From Aliisedimentitalea scapharcae (GTDB taxonomy: Bacteria > Pseudomonadota > Alphaproteobacteria > Rhodobacterales > Rhodobacteraceae), in assembly GCF_045277565.1 (NCBI RefSeq), contig NZ_CP123584.1, positions 1,550,001-1,614,000 of the forward strand: a stretch of DNA of 64,000 nucleotides. Reading direction: 5' to 3'. Under the pieces are notes generated by a model, which made no database searches, was not told where the DNA came from, and worked only from the letters and a program-made list of their open reading frames with translations. The translations under genes and the position numbers were made by a program. The first letter of the stretch is position 1; each line of letters starts with the position of its first letter. Positions 9,233 through 18,698 of this stretch are shown in pieces.

Positions 9233-9643
9233 GATGTTCTCCCAATGATTGTTTTTTGATCACGGCCCCGACCCGAAACACTCCCCGTTTCCCGGCTCTT
9301 TGTCGCAATGCGACCTCAGGTCAGGGCCGTGACATATTTCATATTGTATCCAATTACGCCAATCGGGAGTCAATGCGAATTTGTTACGGGAATGAAATCA
9401 TAAACGGGAAGCTGTCACGGCTTTGATTTGAAAGTGAAAATATTTTTCCAAAAGCCGGGGGCGATGCGAACCTTGGGGAAGCTGCCGCAAGGTCAGGTTT
9501 CGCTGTGGGAAGGAGATTTGCACCGTGTTAAACGAGACTCCTGTCGAGTCATCCGGTCGAACGGCCCGGTATCCTAGCTGTTCAAGTCCGCAGCCTTGGA
9601 TCGACCGTTCCAAGGTTGCGGAAATTTGGCGTGTGGTCCTGTC
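9233..9643. other. Leader region between the FAD/GcvT gene end and dppA
   Basis: About 410 bp with no supported gene. It holds the promoter region of the dpp operon, including the AT-rich segment 9335-9360 with the candidate GntR site. Confidence 0.5.
9343..9354. promoter_or_regulatory. Candidate GntR operator upstream of dppA
   Basis: ATTGTATCCAAT (reverse complement ATTGGATACAAT) is a near-palindrome that shares the 8-bp core TGGATACA with a site upstream of the GntR gene at 1743-1754. The location is right for control of the whole dpp operon. Confidence 0.4.
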
Positions 9644-12079
9644 TCAGCCGCGCATGCGGGTGTGGTCGGGATCATAGGGGCAGGGTGGGATCACAGTCGC
9701 ACCAACAATCGTGCCGCACAGATCCAGATCCAGGGTCTGACCAACCTTGCCCAGGTCCGGCAGGACAAAGGCATAGGCCAGGTTCATCCCAACCCGATAC
9801 CCCCAATCCCCCGAGGTCACAGTGCCGACCACCTCATCGCCGTGCATCAGAGAGGCACCGCCATGGGCGGGAGTGGTGGTGCTGTCTATCTGGAGGCTCA
9901 CCAGCTTGCGGTTTGGCCCATGCGCCTGCCGTTTCAGTAACGCTTCGCGGCCGACAAAATCCCCCTTGTTGAGTTTCACGAAACGATCCAGCCCGGTTTC
10001 GAAGGGGTCGAATTCGGTAATCAGATCGGCCTTCCAATGCAGGAAGCCCTTTTCCATCCGCATCGACTCCACCGCGCGGGCACCGAACAGCTTCATGCCA
10101 TGGATCTCACCCGCCTGACGCAGCGCCTTGTACGCGGCATAAAGCGAAGCGTTGGGCACGTGGATCTCATAGGCCAGTTCGCCCGAGAAGCTGACTGCCA
10201 TCACCGTGGCAGGCGCAAAGCCGATGAAACATTCCCGCACGCTCAACCAGGGAAAACCCGCCGCAGACCAGTCGCCCCGGGACACGGAGGAGAGCACATC
10301 GCGCGCCCGGGGACCGGCCAGAACCAGAATGGTCTGGTCGTTGGTGAGACTGCGGATCTGTACGTCCTCATCGTCGCGCAGGTGCTGTTGCAGCCAATCC
10401 ATGTCGTGGAATTCAGATGCGGCGGCCGACCCGTACCAGACCCGGTCGGGGCCTCGATCCGTGGCGGGCAGGTTGGCGACTGTGGCCTCGCCTTTGACCA
10501 TGCCATGATGGTTCAACAGATAACCGAGGCCCACCCGGCCCACGCGTTTGGCGACGGTGCCGCAGAACATCCGGTCAAGGAAGCTGTGCCGGTCCGTCCC
10601 GGCGATCTCGAACCTGTTAAAGCCGTTAACTTCGGCCAGACCAACGGTTTCCTGCACAGCTTTGACCTCTGCGCCGACAAGATCGTGCGCCTCGTCGAAA
10701 TCGAAACCCAGCGTGGGGTGGAAATCGGGAGAGGGTTTGAAATACTCCGCCCGTTCCCAGCCATTCACCGGGGTGAATTCAGCGCCTTTGGCCTCCAGCA
10801 CCGGGGTCAGCGGTGTGGTCTTGGCATAGCGTCCAGCGGGGCGGTGTTCATTGGGGAAGTGGAAGCGGAATTCGTTCTGATAGTCCTGAATGGCGTATTG
10901 CGCGCAGAGTTCCACATTGGTGTGGCCGGTATAACGACGCGGATCCAGGCACCAGGTGTCATAGCAGGCCTCGCCATGCACGATCTGCTGCGCCAGCAGC
11001 CAGCCGTGTCCGCCGCCTTCGCCCAATCCCGCGCGCAGGCCGATAATGCAAAAGGCGTTGCGTTTGCCCGGAATCGGTCCAACCAGCGGTGCGCCGTCGA
11101 TGGTATAGGTGATCGGACCGTTGACCACAGTGTGAATGCCGACCTCTTGCAGGGCGGGCATCCGCGCAAATGCGCCGTCCAACACATCCATGATGCGTTC
11201 CAGATCATCGGGGCACAGCGCGTTGACGAAATTCGGGTCGATCCCGTCCATGCCCCAGGTCTTGCAGCCCTGTTCGTAGAATCCGACCAGCAGGCCGTTC
11301 TTCTCCTGCCGGCAATAATAATCGCTGATCGGACAGCGGATCAGCGGCATCCGGTGCCCGGCGTCCTTGATCGCCGCGATCTCCTCGGTCAGGAAATACT
11401 GGTGTTCCATCGAACTGACCGGGTGATGCACGCCCATCATGGCGCCGACCTCATTCACGCGGTAGCCGCAGGCGTTGACCACGATGTCACAGTCGATGTC
11501 GCCATGTTCGGTGTGAACGGTCCAGGTGTCATCCTTGTGCTGGGTCAGGCCGGTGACGGGCGTATTCCGGTAGACCTCTGCCCCTGCCTTGCGGGCGCGC
11601 CGGGCCAGCGCCTGACACAGCTGCGCCGGGTCAATGTCGCCATCCAGCGGATCCCACAGTCCGCCGATCAGATTGTCGGTCGAGATCAGCGGGTGGCGGC
11701 GGGCGCATTCTTCGGCGTCGATCACCTCAAAATGCACATCCATGCCGCGCGCCATCGAGGCGAAATGGCGATAACCCTGCATCTGCGCTTCGGTATTGGC
11801 CATGCGGATACCGCCGTCGCCGTGGTGGTAGTTGATCGGGTATTCGGGGTCGTTGGCGAGCTCCTGATAGAGGTTGATGGAATGGGTTTTGAGCCCGACC
11901 ATGGTCTGGTTCATGCCAAAGTTCGTGACCTGCGCCGCCGAATGCCATGTGGTGCCGCTGGTCAGTTCGTTGCGTTCGACCAGAACCACATCGGTCCATC
12001 CCTCTTGCGTAAGGTGATAGAGCGTTGAACACCCGGCGATGCCGCCGCCGATGACCACTACTTTGGTGCGCGATTTCAT
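9644..12079 (-). CDS. FAD-dependent oxidoreductase fused to a GcvT domain (dimethylglycine/sarcosine dehydrogenase family), set I
   Basis: 811 aa from the ATG at 12079, chosen because the dinucleotide-binding motif VVVIGGGIAGCSTLYHL follows at once; an upstream in-frame start adds a tail without domain character. The N-terminal half is a DAO-type FAD domain, with His46 in TSGTTWHSAAQ at the place of the covalent FAD histidine of dimethylglycine dehydrogenase. The C-terminal half is an aminomethyltransferase (GcvT) fold that normally passes the methyl carbon to tetrahydrofolate. It is divergent from the MttB homolog at 12272 with 192 bp between them, which argues for one methylated-amine pathway. 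The exact amine substrate cannot be read. Confidence 0.88.
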   Translation of the reverse strand: MKSRTKVVVIGGGIAGCSTLYHLTQEGWTDVVLVERNELTSGTTWHSAAQVTNFGMNQTMVGLKTHSINLYQELANDPEYPINYHHGDGGIRMANTEAQMQGYRHFASMARGMDVHFEVIDAEECARRHPLISTDNLIGGLWDPLDGDIDPAQLCQALARRARKAGAEVYRNTPVTGLTQHKDDTWTVHTEHGDIDCDIVVNACGYRVNEVGAMMGVHHPVSSMEHQYFLTEEIAAIKDAGHRMPLIRCPISDYYCRQEKNGLLVGFYEQGCKTWGMDGIDPNFVNALCPDDLERIMDVLDGAFARMPALQEVGIHTVVNGPITYTIDGAPLVGPIPGKRNAFCIIGLRAGLGEGGGHGWLLAQQIVHGEACYDTWCLDPRRYTGHTNVELCAQYAIQDYQNEFRFHFPNEHRPAGRYAKTTPLTPVLEAKGAEFTPVNGWERAEYFKPSPDFHPTLGFDFDEAHDLVGAEVKAVQETVGLAEVNGFNRFEIAGTDRHSFLDRMFCGTVAKRVGRVGLGYLLNHHGMVKGEATVANLPATDRGPDRVWYGSAAASEFHDMDWLQQHLRDDEDVQIRSLTNDQTILVLAGPRARDVLSSVSRGDWSAAGFPWLSVRECFIGFAPATVMAVSFSGELAYEIHVPNASLYAAYKALRQAGEIHGMKLFGARAVESMRMEKGFLHWKADLITEFDPFETGLDRFVKLNKGDFVGREALLKRQAHGPNRKLVSLQIDSTTTPAHGGASLMHGDEVVGTVTSGDWGYRVGMNLAYAFVLPDLGKVGQTLDLDLCGTIVGATVIPPCPYDPDHTRMRG

Positions 12080-12092
12080 GTGCCTGATGTCT
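12074..12092. other. Start region of the set I FAD/GcvT gene
   Basis: The minus-strand leader reads GGAGACATCAGGCAC directly before the ATG at 12079, giving a plausible ribosome-binding site and supporting this start over the longer frame to 12148. Confidence 0.4.
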
Positions 12093-12173
12093 CCGAGCAA
12101 GAATGTAACTGGGACCATGGAAGGACGGGTTTTGCGGGGACGGGTCAACGGGTTTGATCTGAGTTATGAAAAA

Positions 12174-12192
12174 ATCGAAAGTATAATTCGAT
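12174..12192. promoter_or_regulatory. Dyad in the divergent promoter of set I
   Basis: ATCGAA-N7-TTCGAT is a perfect 6-bp dyad in the AT-rich centre of the 192-bp region between the FAD/GcvT gene and the MttB gene. It could serve both promoters. No regulator gene is adjacent. Confidence 0.4.
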
Positions 12193-12271
12193 AAATTTGG
12201 ATTTATGGATTGCCACTTGCCCAAATCATCCTGGCCCCGGCCTTATGGCACCCAAGGCAGGGGAGGTTGCA

Positions 12272-13789
12272 ATGCAGCAAGCACGTAAACGCGGTGGGCG
12301 CAAAGAGAGATTGGCACTGCGCGCAGCACCGCCGCAGGTGAACCCCTGCCCACCAGGACAATCCGGCGGGGCCTATCGCCCGCTGTCCGAAACGGATCTG
12401 CACAGCATTTATGACACGGCGCTGCGCCTGTTGGCGGAACTGGGCATGGGCGAAGTCCCCGACCGATTGCACCGGGATCTGTTGGCGGCAGGGGCCAGTG
12501 ATGCGGGCAACGGGCGGGTTCTGTTTCCCCGCGCGTTGATCGAAGACGCGATTGCGGCGGCGGCTAAGATATTCGTGTTGCATGGGCGCGACCCGGATCG
12601 ATCCATCGAAGTGGGGGGCGACAAGGTGTATTTCGGCACGGGTGGCGCGGCGGTCCAGACCTTGGATCTGGATAGCGGGCTGTATCGCCCGTCAACCCTG
12701 TTGGATCTGCATGATTTCACCCGATTGCAGGATCGGCTGACCAATGTGGCCTGGTTCACCCGCTGTTGCGTGGCGACCGATGTGCCGGATGTTTTGGATC
12801 TGGACGTGAACACCGCCTATGCGCTGATGCGCAATACAACCAAACCTGTGGCGACGTCGTTTACCGTTGCCGAAAACGTTGATCCCATTGTCAAAATGCT
12901 GGATATCGCGGCCGGGGGCGAAGGCGCGTTTGCGCGCCGCCCCTTTCTCAAGGCGCACATCAGCCCGGTGATTTCACCCATGCGTTATGGCGAGGACGCG
13001 GTGGATGTCGTTTATGAATGCATCCGCCACAATATCCCGATGTCCTGTATCACCGCGGCCCAGGCGGGGGCGACAGCACCCGCGACCATGGCCGGGTTTC
13101 TGGCGCAATCGCTGGCGGAAACGCTGGCCAGTCTGGTGATGGTTCACGCAATCAAACCGGGCTATCCGATGGTGTTTTCCAACTGGCCGTTGGTGATCGA
13201 TCTGCGCACCGGGGCATTTTCCGGTGGTGGCGGCGAAACCGCACTGCTCAATGCCGCCTCGGCGCAGCTGTCCAACTGGTTGGGCCTGCCATCGGGTGTC
13301 GCCGCATCGATGAGCGACGCCAAGGCGATTGACGCCCAATATGGCGTGGAAAAGGGGCTGACCTCGCTGGCGGCGGCACTGGCCGGGGGCAATCTGATCT
13401 ACGAAAGCTCAGGCATGACGGCGGCATTGCTGGGGGTCAGTTTTGAGGCGTTTGTTCTGGATGACGAAATGCACGCCCATACTTATCGCGTTCTGCGCGG
13501 GGTCGAGGTCAGCGACGATACACTGGGTTTTGACGCCATTTGCCAGTCGGTTCTGGGCGAGGGGCATTTTCTGGGCGGGGCGCACACATTGCAGGCGATG
13601 GAGCGGGATTACTTTTACCCACCGCTCGCGGATCGAGACGAGCCACGCAGCTGGGCGATCTCAGGCGCGCGCGATGCCTGGAGCGTGGCCAAAGACAAGG
13701 CGCGCGAGATCCTGATGGTCCATCAGCCCGATTATCTGAGCGAAACGCAGGATCGGGCCATTCGCGATCGGTTCAAGATCCTGCCGTGA
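12272..13789 (+). CDS. Trimethylamine methyltransferase (MttB) family protein, non-pyrrolysine type, set I
   Basis: 505 aa from the ATG at 12272, which has GGGGAGG just upstream; a longer in-frame start at 12197 is less likely. The whole length matches the MttB superfamily TIM barrel (SPVISPMRYGEDAVDVVYE, ISCITAAQAGATAPATMAG-like region, final CQSVLGEGHFLGGAHTLQAM). The archaeal TMA enzyme has an in-frame amber (pyrrolysine) codon; this gene has none, so it belongs to the non-Pyl branch, whose characterised members demethylate glycine betaine, proline betaine or carnitine-type substrates onto a corrinoid protein. A lysine- and arginine-rich head precedes the barrel. A second copy lies at 54668. 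Confidence 0.85.
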   Translation: MQQARKRGGRKERLALRAAPPQVNPCPPGQSGGAYRPLSETDLHSIYDTALRLLAELGMGEVPDRLHRDLLAAGASDAGNGRVLFPRALIEDAIAAAAKIFVLHGRDPDRSIEVGGDKVYFGTGGAAVQTLDLDSGLYRPSTLLDLHDFTRLQDRLTNVAWFTRCCVATDVPDVLDLDVNTAYALMRNTTKPVATSFTVAENVDPIVKMLDIAAGGEGAFARRPFLKAHISPVISPMRYGEDAVDVVYECIRHNIPMSCITAAQAGATAPATMAGFLAQSLAETLASLVMVHAIKPGYPMVFSNWPLVIDLRTGAFSGGGGETALLNAASAQLSNWLGLPSGVAASMSDAKAIDAQYGVEKGLTSLAAALAGGNLIYESSGMTAALLGVSFEAFVLDDEMHAHTYRVLRGVEVSDDTLGFDAICQSVLGEGHFLGGAHTLQAMERDYFYPPLADRDEPRSWAISGARDAWSVAKDKAREILMVHQPDYLSETQDRAIRDRFKILP

Positions 13790-13984
13790 TCAATAGTGTG
13801 GAGGGCGTTCGTCACCGATGACTACGCCGCCACCGCCATCCTGTTCGCGCATGGCTTCGCGTTCCATCAACATGTGAACCCGGCGCGTCAGCACGTCGAT
13901 TTCGCCCTGCTGTTTGGCAACCACGTCGTTCAGATCATCCACGGTGCGGATCAGATGGGCGATTTTCTCTTCGAGATGCTGCAT
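13790..13984 (-). CDS. slyX: SlyX family protein
   Basis: 64 aa, starting MQHLEEKIAHLIRTVDDLND, a continuous amphipathic coiled-coil of the SlyX family that ends in a short tail with RPPHY, the conserved PPHY C-terminus. Function is not established for the family. It faces the end of the MttB gene (convergent, stop codons about touching). Confidence 0.8.
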   Translation of the reverse strand: MQHLEEKIAHLIRTVDDLNDVVAKQQGEIDVLTRRVHMLMEREAMREQDGGGGVVIGDERPPHY

Positions 13985-14080
13985 GGAATCCTCATGGCGT
14001 TGATCGCAACGTCATAGGGGCAAACCTCTTGCCGGTCCATGGCGTGTTGCGCAGGCTTGGCCGTGAGGGAGGAATTTGTC

Positions 14081-14884
14081 ATGACAGTCAGCAGTGAAAC
14101 CCAGGGTGGGATCACCACCATCACCATCCAACGACCAGAGGTGCGCAATTGTGTGAACCCAGCCACGGCGCGGTTGCTTTATGATGCGTTTCTGGCGTTT
14201 GAGGCCGACCCGGATGCGCAGGTCGCAATCTTTACCGGAACCGGCGGCTATTTCTGCGCGGGCTTTGACCTGAAGGAAGCAGGCAGCGGCGACGCGGATG
14301 ATTGGATTGACAGCCTGGATATTCCCGAAACCTGGAATGATCCGATAAATGTTCCGCGCCCCGGGCCCATGGGGCCATCCCGGTTGATGCTGTCCAAACC
14401 GGTGATCGGGGCGATCGAAGGGTTTGCGGTTGCTGGAGGCATGGAACTGGCGGCCTGGTGCGACATGCGGGTCATGGCCGAGGATGCTGTGACCGGTGTG
14501 TTCTGTCGTCGCTGGGGAGTGCCGCTGCTGGACGGTGGTACTGTGCGATTGCCGCAGATCCTGGGGCAGGGCCGGGCAAATGACATTATCCTGACCGGAC
14601 GGCCCGTCACCGGCGTAGAATCGCATCAGATCGGGTTTTCGGATCGGTTGTGCGCACCGGGGCAGGCGTTGTCCGTGGCAATGGATCTGGCGCGTGACCT
14701 GACCCGGTTCCCACAGGACTGTATGCGGGCCGACCACCTGTCCGCACGCCAGCCCCCGGCACAGCTGGCTGCCGCCCTGCGTCGGGAATGGGTGTCGGCG
14801 ACGGCTTTTGTTTCTGAGGGGCGTTCGGGCGCGGCGCGGTTCGCGGCAGGCAAGGGGCGGTCCGGGAGTTTTTCCGATATCTGA
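14081..14884 (+). CDS. Enoyl-CoA hydratase/isomerase (crotonase) family protein
   Basis: 267 aa from the ATG at 14081, preceded by GGGAGG. Crotonase fold: beta strand GITTITIQRPEVRN, the first oxyanion-hole segment GTGGYFCAGFDLKEA, and the second at PVIGAIEGFAVAGGMELAAWCDMRVM. The length is typical for single-domain crotonases. The substrate is unknown; hydratases, isomerases and thioesterases share this fold. It stands alone between slyX and hisS. Confidence 0.85.
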   Translation: MTVSSETQGGITTITIQRPEVRNCVNPATARLLYDAFLAFEADPDAQVAIFTGTGGYFCAGFDLKEAGSGDADDWIDSLDIPETWNDPINVPRPGPMGPSRLMLSKPVIGAIEGFAVAGGMELAAWCDMRVMAEDAVTGVFCRRWGVPLLDGGTVRLPQILGQGRANDIILTGRPVTGVESHQIGFSDRLCAPGQALSVAMDLARDLTRFPQDCMRADHLSARQPPAQLAAALRREWVSATAFVSEGRSGAARFAAGKGRSGSFSDI

Positions 14885-15076
14885 GGCGACGAAGCTGCGC
14901 CGGGATGCGGTTTTCTGGGGAAAACCCGCAGACCTCTGGCGGGGATTTTTTGCACTGGACCTGGCTGGGCGCGCGGTTATGGACCGCTCAGCTGGGCTCT
15001 CGCGCCTTGCTGTTGTTACACGCATGGGCTAGACCGCGCGGCGACGACAAACCCGTACTGACGCGAGGAGGCCGAG

Positions 15077-16564
15077 ATGGCCAAACCCAAGAAGACCCCC
15101 CGCCCCAGGGCCGAGACGCCCAAGGGGTTCCGTGACTATTTTGGTGCCGAGGTGACGCAGCGCACCGAGATGCTGCGTGCGATTGCGGGTGTCTATCATC
15201 ATTACGGGTTCGAGGCGCTGGAATCTTCGGCGGTTGAAACAGTCGAAGCGCTGGGCAAGTTCTTGCCCGATGTGGATCGCCCGAACGAGGGTGTGTTTGC
15301 CTGGCAGGAGTTTGAAGAAAACGATCGCGGGGATTGGATGGCGCTGCGCTATGATCTGACCGCGCCTCTGGCCCGTGTCTATGCGCAGCACCGCAATGAC
15401 CTGCCGACACCCTATCGCCGGTTTGCAATGGGGCCCGTGTGGCGCAATGAAAAGCCCGGCCCAGGGAGGTATCGCCAGTTCTATCAATGCGACGCCGACA
15501 CCGTGGGCACCGCGTCGATGGCGGCAGATGCCGAAATCTGTGCGATGCTGAGCGACACGCTGGAAACCGTGGGCATTCCGCGCGGCGATTATCTGGTGCG
15601 CGTGAACAACCGCAAGGTTCTGAACGGCGTACTCGAGGCGATGGGTCTGGGCGACGATCAGGGCGCACGCGACAATGTGCTGCGCACCATCGACAAGTTC
15701 GACAAGGTGGGCGAGCAGGGCGTGCGCGAATTGCTGACCAAGGGACGTCTGGATGCCTCTGGCGCGTTCATCGACGGTGTTGGCCTCAGCGACGATCAAG
15801 CGGCCCCCGTGTTGGCGTTTCTGACATCCAAGGCGGCAGATGCGGCGGGCACCATTGCCAACCTGCGCGCGGCAATCGGGTCCAGCGACATCGGTGCCAA
15901 AGGCGTGGCCGAGCTGGAACAGATTGGTGAGCTGTTGGCCGCAGGCGGATATGGATCGGACCGGATCGAGATCGACCCGTCGGTCGTGCGTGGCCTGGGA
16001 TATTACACTGGACCGGTCTATGAGGCCGAGCTGACCTTTGATATTCTGGATGAAAAGGGGCGCAAGCGTCAATTTGGATCCGTGTCTGGTGGCGGGCGCT
16101 ATGACGATCTGGTCAAACGGTTCACCGGACAGGAAGTCCCCGCGACAGGGGTTTCCATCGGCGTAGACCGCCTGTTGGCGGCTTTGCGCGAAAAAGGCCG
16201 GATTGCTGCCCAACCCAAGGGGCCGGTGGTCGTCACCGTGATGGATCGCGACCGGATGGCGGATTATCAGGCCATGGTGTCCGAGCTGCGCAATGCAGGC
16301 ATCCGCGCAGAGGTCTATCTGGGCAACCCCAAGAATTTTGGCAACCAGCTGAAATACGCGGACAAACGTAATTCGCCAGTGGCCGTGATCGAAGGCGGGG
16401 ATGAAAAAGCCAACGGCATCATCCAGATCAAGGATCTGATCCTGGGCGCACAGATCGCGCAGAGCGCGACCCTGGAAGAGTGGAAAGAGCGCCCCAGCCA
16501 ATTCGAAGTGCCGCGTGACCAGTTGGTCGCCAAGGTGCGCGAGATCCTGGAAGGGCAGGGATAA
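15077..16564 (+). CDS. hisS: Histidyl-tRNA synthetase
   Basis: 495 aa. Class II synthetase motifs are clear: KGFRDYFGAEVTQR at the N-terminus, motif 2 (YRRFAMGPVWRNEKPGPGRYRQFYQCDAD), the HisRS-specific block GLGYYTGPVYEAEL, and motif 3 (ATGVSIGVDRLLAAL). A C-terminal anticodon-binding domain follows. It charges tRNA-His in the cytoplasm. The ATG follows GAGGAGG. It is two bases upstream of hisZ, an arrangement common in alphaproteobacteria where the HisRS paralog HisZ and HisG follow. Confidence 0.96.
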   Translation: MAKPKKTPRPRAETPKGFRDYFGAEVTQRTEMLRAIAGVYHHYGFEALESSAVETVEALGKFLPDVDRPNEGVFAWQEFEENDRGDWMALRYDLTAPLARVYAQHRNDLPTPYRRFAMGPVWRNEKPGPGRYRQFYQCDADTVGTASMAADAEICAMLSDTLETVGIPRGDYLVRVNNRKVLNGVLEAMGLGDDQGARDNVLRTIDKFDKVGEQGVRELLTKGRLDASGAFIDGVGLSDDQAAPVLAFLTSKAADAAGTIANLRAAIGSSDIGAKGVAELEQIGELLAAGGYGSDRIEIDPSVVRGLGYYTGPVYEAELTFDILDEKGRKRQFGSVSGGGRYDDLVKRFTGQEVPATGVSIGVDRLLAALREKGRIAAQPKGPVVVTVMDRDRMADYQAMVSELRNAGIRAEVYLGNPKNFGNQLKYADKRNSPVAVIEGGDEKANGIIQIKDLILGAQIAQSATLEEWKERPSQFEVPRDQLVAKVREILEGQG

Positions 16565-16566
16565 TC

Positions 16567-17655
16567 ATGCCAGATCGTTCCCAGATCGCCGCCCGCGCGG
16601 CACAGTTGCGCGTGCGGTTCGAAGCGGCCGGCGGGTTGGTGGTGGACCCGCCGCTGTTGCAACCCGCAGGTACCTTGTTGGACCTTTATGGCGAAGATAT
16701 CCGTGCGCGCGCCTATGTGACCAGCGACGCATTGCGCGGCGAACAGATGTTGCGCCCCGATTTCACCGTGCCGGTGGTTCAGATGCATATGAGCGAAGGG
16801 GCCGAACCGGCGCGTTATACCTATTCGGGCGAAGTGTTCCGGCGTCAGGAACACGACCCCGATCGTGCCAACGAATATGTCCAAGTCGGATACGAGGTGT
16901 TTGACCGCGAAGATCCGGCTGCCGCCGATGCCGAAGTGTTTTCATTGTTTGCCTTGCAATTGCGTGGGGTGTCGCTGCGTGCTGCGACCGGGGACATCGG
17001 AATTCTGATGGCTGCTGTCGAAGGGCTGAACACCAGCGACAAGCGCAAATCCGCGCTGATGCGTCATATCTGGCGTCCGCGTCGTTTCCGGGCGCTGCTG
17101 GATCGGTATGCCGGGCGTGCGCCGATACCAGAGGGCCGCAAGGCGTTGTTGTCGACCAAAGGCGATCTGTTGCGGGGGGCCGTTGCAATCGGCAAGCGCA
17201 GCGCCGCCGAAATTGCCGAACGCATCGAGGTCTTGCGCGCTGACGCCGCCGCACCACCGATTGCCGAAAAGGAAATCCTGGCGCTTGAAGCCCTGATGGC
17301 GGTGCGGGAAACCGTGCCTTATGCCATCGAACAGATGCGTGATATTGCTGTTGATCTGCCCGCGATCATCCCGGCTTTGGACCGATTGGATGCGCGTACC
17401 GCCGCGATGAAAGCACGAGGTGTCGATGTGGACAATCTCGATTTCGAGGCCTCCTATGGGCGTACGTCGATGGAGTATTACGACGGTTTTGTCTTTGGGT
17501 TCTACGCGGAAACCCGCCCTGATCTGCCGTCGATTGCCAGCGGTGGTCGGTATGATGCGTTGACCTGGCATCTGGGGCAGGGGGCAGAAATTCCGGCCGT
17601 GGGCGGTGTGATCCGCCCGGATCTGATCCTTGAGATTGAGGAGTCCCGGATATGA
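16567..17655 (+). CDS. hisZ: ATP phosphoribosyltransferase regulatory subunit HisZ
   Basis: 362 aa HisRS-like protein without the C-terminal anticodon-binding domain. It retains the catalytic-core layout (LRPDFTVPVVQMHMS, YSGEVFRRQEHDPDRANEYVQVGYE) but lacks the HisRS-specific GLGYYTG block, which is replaced by FEASYGRTSMEYYDGFVFGFYA. HisZ does not charge tRNA; it assembles with short-form HisG into the active and histidine-regulated first enzyme of histidine synthesis. It lies 2 bp after hisS and overlaps hisG by 4 bp. Confidence 0.95.
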   Translation: MPDRSQIAARAAQLRVRFEAAGGLVVDPPLLQPAGTLLDLYGEDIRARAYVTSDALRGEQMLRPDFTVPVVQMHMSEGAEPARYTYSGEVFRRQEHDPDRANEYVQVGYEVFDREDPAAADAEVFSLFALQLRGVSLRAATGDIGILMAAVEGLNTSDKRKSALMRHIWRPRRFRALLDRYAGRAPIPEGRKALLSTKGDLLRGAVAIGKRSAAEIAERIEVLRADAAAPPIAEKEILALEALMAVRETVPYAIEQMRDIAVDLPAIIPALDRLDARTAAMKARGVDVDNLDFEASYGRTSMEYYDGFVFGFYAETRPDLPSIASGGRYDALTWHLGQGAEIPAVGGVIRPDLILEIEESRI

Positions 17656-18341
17656 CCATCAAGCTGGGCGTGCCGTCCAAGGGGCGGCTGATGGAGAAGA
17701 CTTTCGACTGGTTCGCCAAACGGGACATTTCCCTGTCACGGACGGGATCTGACCGTGAATATGCAGGACGTGTAGATGGTGTTGATGGGGTGGATCTGGT
17801 TCTGCTGAGCGCCGGCGAAATCCCGCGTGAACTGGCCGCAGGGCGTATCCACCTGGGCGTGACGGGCACCGATCTGGTTCAGGAAAAACTGCCACGCTGG
17901 GAACAGCAGGTCGAAGAGATTGCGGCATTGGGTTTTGGCCATGCGGATCTTATTCTGGCGGTGCCGCAGTTCTGGATCGACGTTGATGCACTGGATGATC
18001 TGGACGCAGCGGCCGCAGTTTTTCGCAAGACCCACGGGTTCCGTCTGAGGATTGCAACCAAATACCACCGCCTGGTGCGGGAATTCCTGAATGACGCAGG
18101 CGTGGCTGACTATCAGTTGGTCGATAGCCAGGGCGCAACCGAAGGCACAGTCAAGAACGAAACCGCTGAAATGGTCGCCGATATCACATCGACCGGTGAA
18201 ACCCTGCGTGCCAATCACCTGAAGCTGTTGTCTGACGGGTTGGTTTTGAAATCACAGGCCACTTTGTGGCGCAGCCGTGTGGCGCGCTATGACAAGGATG
18301 ACAAGCAGGCCTTGAACCAGTTGCTGGATCGGCTCGTCTGA
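17652..18341 (+). CDS. hisG: ATP phosphoribosyltransferase, catalytic subunit (short form)
   Basis: 229 aa, the HisG short form that lacks the C-terminal regulatory domain and therefore needs HisZ, encoded directly upstream with a 4-bp overlap. Visible motifs are KLGVPSKGRLMEKTFDWFAK at the start, IHLGVTGTDLVQEKLP, and the phosphoribosyl-binding region around SQGATEGTVKNETAEM. It joins ATP and PRPP in the first step of histidine synthesis. A stem-loop terminator candidate follows at 18389. Confidence 0.96.
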   Translation: MTIKLGVPSKGRLMEKTFDWFAKRDISLSRTGSDREYAGRVDGVDGVDLVLLSAGEIPRELAAGRIHLGVTGTDLVQEKLPRWEQQVEEIAALGFGHADLILAVPQFWIDVDALDDLDAAAAVFRKTHGFRLRIATKYHRLVREFLNDAGVADYQLVDSQGATEGTVKNETAEMVADITSTGETLRANHLKLLSDGLVLKSQATLWRSRVARYDKDDKQALNQLLDRLV

Positions 18342-18698
18342 CCAAACGGTCCGCCCTGTTTGGTCAATGGCCACATCACTAAAGGCTCTCAGCCGGGGCG
18401 TGTCTCCGGCTGGGTTTCTTGTCTCGGCGCTCTGGTTTTGACGACTGTTCCAGGGAACATGTGAACCCGATAGGGGACGGATGAAAGCCCACTAGAAGAA
18501 CCAACACCGCGGGACAGCCGATTTGGTGGTGCGGGCCTTGTTGGGGGGACTGTTGAACGTGGTGCCGCATCTGACGCGCTGCCATGCACGTATTGTCCCA
18601 AACCTTTGGGCAAAGCCTCTTGCATTGGGCGGAGCGACCAGTATCCATGATCCGGCCCGCATACCTCCTGTGCGGGCTCGAAGGACAGGACACTCACG
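18342..18698. other. Intergenic region between hisG and the cystathionine lyase gene
   Basis: 357 bp. It begins with a terminator-like hairpin (18389-18420); the rest should contain the promoter of the gene at 18699. I looked for a SAM riboswitch, expected for methionine-cycle genes in this group, and saw no recognisable core. Confidence 0.5.
18389..18420 (+). terminator. Probable terminator after hisG
   Basis: The arms CAGCCGG and CCGGCTG enclose a 9-nt loop and are followed by GGTTTCTT. The U-run is weak, but the position 48 bp after the hisG stop fits an intrinsic terminator. Confidence 0.5.

Noticed and set aside
7643..12028. Long plus-strand open frames at 7643-9217 and 10037-12028
   Set aside because: They are antisense to dppA and the FAD/GcvT gene, with low-complexity histidine- and glycine-rich translations and no domain signals; GC-rich codon use creates such shadows.
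15029..16501. Long minus-strand frame opposite hisS, and 51836-53566 opposite an FAD/GcvT gene
   Set aside because: Both are antisense shadows of well-supported genes and have no recognisable motifs or ribosome-binding sites.
18421..18698. SAM riboswitch before the cystathionine lyase gene
   Set aside because: No recognisable SAM-II or SAM-I core; only weak unrelated hairpins.
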